A program made the translations under genes and the position numbers. The notes beneath the pieces were generated by a model that saw only the letters and a program-made list of their open reading frames with translations, was not told where the DNA came from and made no database searches. DNA of 64,000 nucleotides from positions 1 to 64,000 of the forward strand of contig CANMOP010000007.1 of the NCBI GenBank assembly GCA_947499615.1. Reading direction: 5' to 3'. Below are positions 59,669-64,000 of the stretch, piece by piece; position 1 is the stretch's first letter, and each line of letters starts with the position of its first letter. The stretch comes from RH-chloro-G1 sp003670575 (GTDB lineage: Bacteria; Chloroflexota; Dehalococcoidia; UBA2979).

Positions 59669-62146
59669 ATGACCACGCGATCCATGACCGACCGCTACGA
59701 GCCGCGCGAGATTGAGCTGCGCTGGCAGGCGCGCTGGGCAGAGTCTGGCCTGTACCAAACCCCCGACCAGGTGCCTGGCCGCGAGAATTGGTACGCGCTG
59801 ACCATGTTCCCGTACACCTCCGGTGACCTACACGTCGGTCATTGGTTCACGATGGCGCCGTCCGACGCGCTGGCTCGCTGGCGGCGGATGTCCGGCTACA
59901 ACGTGCTGTTCCCGATGGGCTTCGATGCGTTCGGGATGCCCGCGGAGAACGCCGCGATCAAGGGCGGCATGCACCCGCAGGACTGGACCAACGCGAACAT
60001 CGAGCGCATGCGCGGCCAGTTGCAGTCCATGGGCGCAATGTTCGACTGGAGCCGCGAGCTGTACGCCTCATCGCCTGAGTATTACCGCTGGACGCAGTGG
60101 TGGTTCCTGCAGATGGTGCGCCTCGGCCTGGCGTATCGCGCCAAGGCGGCCGCGAACTGGTGTCCCTCCTGCCAGACCGTGCTCGCGAACGAGCAGGTGT
60201 CCGACGGGAACTGCGAGCGCTGCGATACCGCGGTGGTACAGCGGTCCATGGAACAGTGGTTCCTGCGCACGACGCAGTACGCCGAGGAGTTGCTGCACAA
60301 CGAGCACCTCGACTGGCCCGAGCACGTGAAGGTGATGCAGCGCAACTGGATCGGCCGCTCTGAAGGCGCCGAGGTCGCGTTCGCACTGGAATCGCCGACG
60401 GCGGATGGAAGCACCGAGGTGCGCGTGTTCACCACGCGACCGGACACGTTGCACGGGGTGACGTTCATGGTGCTTGCGCCGGAGCATGCGCTGGTCTCCC
60501 AACTCGTGACCGCCGAGCAGCGCGTGGCTGTCGAGGCGTACGTCGAGACCGCCTCGTATGAGACGGACATCGAACGCCAGTCGACGGAGCGCGAGAAGAC
60601 CGGCGTGTTCACCGGCGCGTACTGCGTGAACCGGTTGACCGGGCGGCGCGTCCCAATCTGGGTCGCGGATTACGTGCTGGTCACCTACGGAACCGGTGCC
60701 GTGATGGCTGTGCCGGCGCACGACGAGCGGGACTTCGCGTTCGCGCAGAAGTACGCGCTACCGATCGAGGTGGTGATTGCGCCGCCGGACTGGGACGGTG
60801 CGCCGCTGGACGCTGCGTACACCGCTCCGGGCAACATGGTGCACTCCCAGCAGTTCGACGGCATGACGAGTACCGATGCGAAGGGCGCGATCACGCGCTA
60901 CCTGGATGAGCAGAGCTGGGGCCACGCCACCATCGTGTATCGCCTGCGCGATTGGCTGGTCTCGCGGCAGCGGTACTGGGGCGCACCGATCCCGATGATC
61001 TATTGCGAGGCATGCGGACTGGTGCCGGTGCCCGAGGATCAGTTGCCGGTGTTGTTGCCGTACGACGTGGAGTTTCTGCCGACTGGCGAGTCACCGCTGG
61101 CGCGCTCGGAGGCGTTCGTGAACGTCGACTGCCCGCGCTGCGGCGCTGCGGCACGCCGCGAGACCGACACGATGGACACGTTCATGTGCTCCAGTTGGTA
61201 TTTCATGCGTTACGCGGACGCGCACAACGCGTCGGCGGCGCTATCGAGCGAGGCGGCGCGCGCGTGGTTGCCGGTGGACCAGTACACCGGTGGCGCGGAG
61301 CACGCCACAATGCACCTGCTGTACGCGCGCTTTTTCTACAAGATGGCGCGCGACGCGGGCGTGGTGTCGGGTGACGAGCCGTTCACGCGCTACTTCGCGC
61401 AGGGCCAGATCCTCGGGCCGGACGGCCGTCGCATGTCCAAGTCCCGAGGCAATGTGATCGCGCCGGACAGTCAGGTGGAGCGCTGGGGCGCCGACACCTT
61501 CCGCGCATACTTGATGTTCCTGGGGCCGTGGGAGCAAGGCGGCCCGTACGACGTCGACGGTATCGTTGGCATCTCCCGCTGGCTGCACCGCGTCTGGTCG
61601 GTGGCTACGGATCCGCCAACGTTCGCCGACGCGCCCGACTCGCCGGAGACGCGCGAGTTGCGCGCGCTGGTGCACCGCACGATCGCGAAGGTCACGGACG
61701 ACCTCGGGCGCTACCGCATGAACACCATGGTGTCGGCGCTGATGGAGCTGACGAACGCGCTGCAACGCGCCCGCGACGAGTCTGCGCACCAGCCGGTGGA
61801 TCGCGCCGCCTGGGTGGAGGCGCTCGACACGCTGGCGCTGCTGATCGCACCGGCGTGCCCGCATATCGCAGAGGAACTGTGGGCGCGCGCTGGGCACGAG
61901 TACTCCGTGCACCAGCAGTCGTGGCCCATCGCTGACCCCGCACTGCTTCGGCGGCTGAGCGTGGAGATCCCGGTGCAGGTGGATGGCCGCGTGCGCGAAC
62001 GCGTCGAGGTGCCAGCGGAAGCCACCGCGGCCGAGGTGCGCGCGCTCGCGGAAGCCCTGCCGAAGGTCGCCGAACTGCTAGCTGGGCGTGAAGTGGCTCG
62101 GGTGGTGTACGTGCCGGGAAGGCTGCTGAACCTGGTCCTGCGTTAG
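59669..62146 (+). CDS. leuS: Leucyl-tRNA synthetase
   Basis: 825 residues from ATG 59669 (a second in-frame ATG at 59684 is possible). HIGH is HVGH in GDLHVGHWFT, the zinc-binding cysteines lie in WCPSCQTVL and CERC, the editing domain has TTRPDTLHG and YGTGAVMAVPAHDERD, and KMSKS is RRMSKSRGN. The C-terminal anticodon-binding domain follows. It charges tRNA-Leu and edits wrong amino acids. Confidence 0.96.
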   Translation: MTTRSMTDRYEPREIELRWQARWAESGLYQTPDQVPGRENWYALTMFPYTSGDLHVGHWFTMAPSDALARWRRMSGYNVLFPMGFDAFGMPAENAAIKGGMHPQDWTNANIERMRGQLQSMGAMFDWSRELYASSPEYYRWTQWWFLQMVRLGLAYRAKAAANWCPSCQTVLANEQVSDGNCERCDTAVVQRSMEQWFLRTTQYAEELLHNEHLDWPEHVKVMQRNWIGRSEGAEVAFALESPTADGSTEVRVFTTRPDTLHGVTFMVLAPEHALVSQLVTAEQRVAVEAYVETASYETDIERQSTEREKTGVFTGAYCVNRLTGRRVPIWVADYVLVTYGTGAVMAVPAHDERDFAFAQKYALPIEVVIAPPDWDGAPLDAAYTAPGNMVHSQQFDGMTSTDAKGAITRYLDEQSWGHATIVYRLRDWLVSRQRYWGAPIPMIYCEACGLVPVPEDQLPVLLPYDVEFLPTGESPLARSEAFVNVDCPRCGAAARRETDTMDTFMCSSWYFMRYADAHNASAALSSEAARAWLPVDQYTGGAEHATMHLLYARFFYKMARDAGVVSGDEPFTRYFAQGQILGPDGRRMSKSRGNVIAPDSQVERWGADTFRAYLMFLGPWEQGGPYDVDGIVGISRWLHRVWSVATDPPTFADAPDSPETRELRALVHRTIAKVTDDLGRYRMNTMVSALMELTNALQRARDESAHQPVDRAAWVEALDTLALLIAPACPHIAEELWARAGHEYSVHQQSWPIADPALLRRLSVEIPVQVDGRVRERVEVPAEATAAEVRALAEALPKVAELLAGREVARVVYVPGRLLNLVLR

Positions 62147-62187
62147 GCGGGATCTATGCTCTGTGATCTCCGCGATCGCGCGCGGAC

Positions 62188-62718
62188 TTAGCATGTTAGC
62201 TTGGGCAGCTCCGCGACGTGGCCGACGTGGTCATGGGTGTGCACGTGGTGGGAGTGCACCGCCCACTCCAGCCAATTGAAAGACCGTACTCCGCGTGATC
62301 CGCGGTGAACTGTAGGCTAACGGCCGCGTCCGCAGCCTCGAGGATAGCCAGAACCTCGGCCTCGCCCTCCAGGAACGCCTGTCGCAATTCGGCGAAGCTC
62401 CCGGACGCGTCGTCTGGGATTCCTCCGGACCGCGGCCGCGGGCCTGCGTACTCAAAGGGCCGGGCCGCTGGAGAGGGCGCGTAGCCGCTGAGTGCTGCGG
62501 GGAAAGCTGCTGTTGAGATGCCTCAGGATGTCGACGACGGAAAACTCGTCCGGTGCAGGCTTGAACTCAGCTGCCGTCTCGCTCAACTGCTGGAGCATCT
62601 CGCGCATCGCGTCACGATCGGCCCGCACCAGCGAGGTGACGTGTGCCAGACCAAGGCTGGCCTGCTCCGCCACGTAGGCACGGACCGCGTCACTTCCTGC
62701 GTCTAGCCGGACGACCAC
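62188..62718 (-). pseudogene. DinB/YfiT-like four-helix protein, double frameshift
   Basis: GTG 62718 has GGAGG 5-6 nt upstream. The first frame reads HVTSLVRADRDAMREMLQQL and DEFSVVDILRHLNSS, and stops at GPAL. Another frame continues EYAGPRPRSGGIPDD and FAELRQAFLEGEAEVLAIL. A third supplies FNWLEWAVHSHHVHTHDHVGHV before TAA 62188-62190. Together they give a DinB-superfamily protein with the usual metal histidines at the end. Two indels, near 62455 and 62283, break it. Confidence 0.65.
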
Positions 62719-62832
62719 AGCGCACCTCCACGTCAAATCGACGGCGGCGAGTCTACGTTGAGCATCTCCTGCGACTGCCAATCGCCGCGTGCGGGGTGCG
62801 CAGGTTGGCGGCCGCATGTGGGACGCTGCTCG

Positions 62833-63666
62833 CTACTCCTCGCGGTCACGCTCGCGGTCGCGGAGGCGCTTCGGCTGGTCGTCGAGCGCCGGCATCGAGA
62901 AGTCGTCGATGACGCCCGGGGCACCCGGGAGCGGTTGGGATGCCGAAGGCGTGCCCCGGCGATGCAGCAAGTCCTGGAACTCCGCGTCTCGCGGTTCGTC
63001 GTCGTCGTCCGGCTCGCCCCGGCGCGGATCATCGGGACGATCTGCGTCGCGGTGCAGCCAGATCGGGTCGCCGCTGTCCGCACGCGAGGCTTGGTCATCC
63101 TCGTCCATGCGCGTGGGGGCGACTGCGGCCGGTCGGGGAGCGGCCACCTCAGGGTGCTCTGCCGTCTGCACCTGTTCGAGGCTGGACTGCACGGAGCGCA
63201 CGAACGCGTTCAGTTGCCGATCCAGTCGCGCCAGCAGTTCGCGTGCGTACTCGTCGGCGGCTTCCATCTGCTGTCCGGAAATGCGCCGCGATTCCTCGAT
63301 GCGCGCGTCAATCTCTGCGTTGGCCAGTTGCAGGCGCTCCTCGATGAGTGACTGGATCTGCTGTGCGATCTCTTCGGCGCGTCCCCGCGCAGCGCGCGTG
63401 AGCTCGTGATCCTCGACGAGGCGTGCGGCCTGATCCTCTGCGCGCGCGATGATCAGGCGCGCGTCCTCCTCGGCGGCAAGGCGGTGCTCTTCGCGGTGTG
63501 TGACCAGTTCGCGGGCCTCGAGCACCTGCTGCGGGATCGCCACCCGCATCTGGTCGACGACATCGAGCAGCCGACGCCGGTCGATGATCGAGCGGCTGCC
63601 GATCGGCATCTTTTGAGCGCTGGCGACCAGCTCTTCCAGACGGTCCACGAGGTGCAGGAGGTCCAT
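62833..63666 (-). CDS. Coiled-coil protein downstream of coaD
   Basis: 277 residues from ATG 63666. Residues ~55-170 form a long alpha-helical coiled coil rich in Glu, Arg and Ala (LVTHREEHRLAAEEDARLII and on), similar in look to ATP-synthase b-subunit or DivIVA-like helices. Residues ~170-277 are acidic, Pro/Arg/Asp-rich and probably disordered. There is no membrane segment or catalytic motif. It lies 15 bp after coaD and is probably co-transcribed with it. Function unknown. Confidence 0.65.
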   Translation of the reverse strand: MDLLHLVDRLEELVASAQKMPIGSRSIIDRRRLLDVVDQMRVAIPQQVLEARELVTHREEHRLAAEEDARLIIARAEDQAARLVEDHELTRAARGRAEEIAQQIQSLIEERLQLANAEIDARIEESRRISGQQMEAADEYARELLARLDRQLNAFVRSVQSSLEQVQTAEHPEVAAPRPAAVAPTRMDEDDQASRADSGDPIWLHRDADRPDDPRRGEPDDDDEPRDAEFQDLLHRRGTPSASQPLPGAPGVIDDFSMPALDDQPKRLRDRERDREE

Positions 63667-63681
63667 CTCGCGTCTCCTCGG

Positions 63682-63999
63682 CTAGCGGTTCTTGAACTTT
63701 TCTGCGAGCGCTTCGGCGACACCTGGTGGCACCAGGTCGTCGATTGGGTGGCCCAGCCCTGCGAGCTCGCGGATGCGGGACCCGCTGATGAACAGGTGCT
63801 CCAGCGCCGTCATGAGATACACGGACTCCACGTCCGGCGCCATCTTGCGGTTCATCAACGCCATGTCGAACTCAGCGGAGAAGTCGGTAATGGCACGGAG
63901 GCCACGAACCAGCGCGTGTACGCCGTTCTCCCGTGCCACGTCCACGGTCAGACCGGCGAACGAGATGACACGGACGTTGTGCAGTCCCGCGTGCTCCAC
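63682..63999 (-). CDS. coaD: Phosphopantetheine adenylyltransferase, N-terminal part beyond the window
   Basis: The visible 105 residues are the C-terminal two thirds: LRAITDFSAEFDMALMNRKM, VYLMTALEHLFISGSRIREL and a C-terminal VPPGVAEALAEKF. ISGSRIREL holds the conserved ISSSxxR-like motif. It makes dephospho-CoA in CoA biosynthesis. The GxFDPxHxGH start of the protein is outside the right edge, so the gene is partial here only because of the window. Confidence 0.92.
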   Translation of the reverse strand: MEHAGLHNVRVISFAGLTVDVARENGVHALVRGLRAITDFSAEFDMALMNRKMAPDVESVYLMTALEHLFISGSRIRELAGLGHPIDDLVPPGVAEALAEKFKNR

Positions 64000-64000
64000 A

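Overview
This is a GC-rich bacterial chromosome segment, most likely from an aerobic member of the Chloroflexota. Three things point there. The malyl-CoA lyase closely resembles the Chloroflexus enzyme of the 3-hydroxypropionate bicycle. A Gre-type factor carries a recombinase-like N-terminal domain. A System I cytochrome c maturation operon sits next to a caa3-type oxidase. The phylum call is an inference from family resemblance recalled from memory; no search was run.

Layout. 1-2.5 kb is a graveyard of mobile elements: an IS256-type remnant, a truncated and frameshifted IS3-like element, and a 426-bp internally deleted IS6-like element that interrupts a pyrimidine-dimer glycosylase gene, followed by a decayed beta-propeller gene. 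2.5-3.4 kb is a small two-gene unit (an 86-residue-class unknown protein and dCTP deaminase) with its own promoter. 3.5-6.9 kb is a tight operon for malyl-CoA lyase, a two-subunit succinyl/malate-CoA ligase and a small ferredoxin. 7-16.8 kb holds membrane proteins, a putative zinc protease, a bifunctional penicillin-binding protein, a methyltransferase, gatCA and an aminotransferase. 17-22.3 kb holds citrate synthase and tryptophanyl-tRNA synthetase (convergent, separated by a perfect hairpin), two DUF559 nuclease-like genes with palindromic repeats, and NAD synthetase.

22.4-36.7 kb is a respiratory supercluster. ctaG and the oxidase genes ctaC-D-E-F lie on one side. Divergent from them is a continuous run of thiol-disulfide protein, ccmE, ccmF, ccmH, a CcmI-like protein, a secreted protein, ccmA, ccmB, ccmC, a CcmD-like protein, ctaA and ctaB. 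Together these make heme A, cytochrome c and the terminal oxidase. 36.7-42.6 kb holds an ABC exporter, a sulfite-oxidase-fold molybdoenzyme with a cytochrome b partner, the Gre fusion, rsmG, a membrane protein and tRNA-Ala(GGC).

43-58.7 kb is rich in CoA chemistry. A fused double class III CoA-transferase lies at 43.0-45.7 kb. A second, split copy at 56.0-58.7 kb forms an apparent operon with an oxalyl-CoA decarboxylase/2-hydroxyacyl-CoA lyase and a formyl-tetrahydrofolate-hydrolase-like protein. In both copies one half lacks the catalytic aspartate. Between them lie cyclophilin, DAHP synthase, a pncC / flavin reductase / NMN-adenylyltransferase-like set, a Nudix hydrolase, a frameshifted phosphodiesterase and an orphan solute-binding lipoprotein. 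58.7-64 kb holds gene remnants, leuS, a broken DinB gene, a coiled-coil protein and coaD, which runs off the right edge.

The most interesting candidate system is the CoA-transferase / acyl-CoA lyase / formyl-hydrolase operon, which would generate and dispose of formyl-CoA, together with its fused paralogue and the malyl-CoA lyase operon in the same window.
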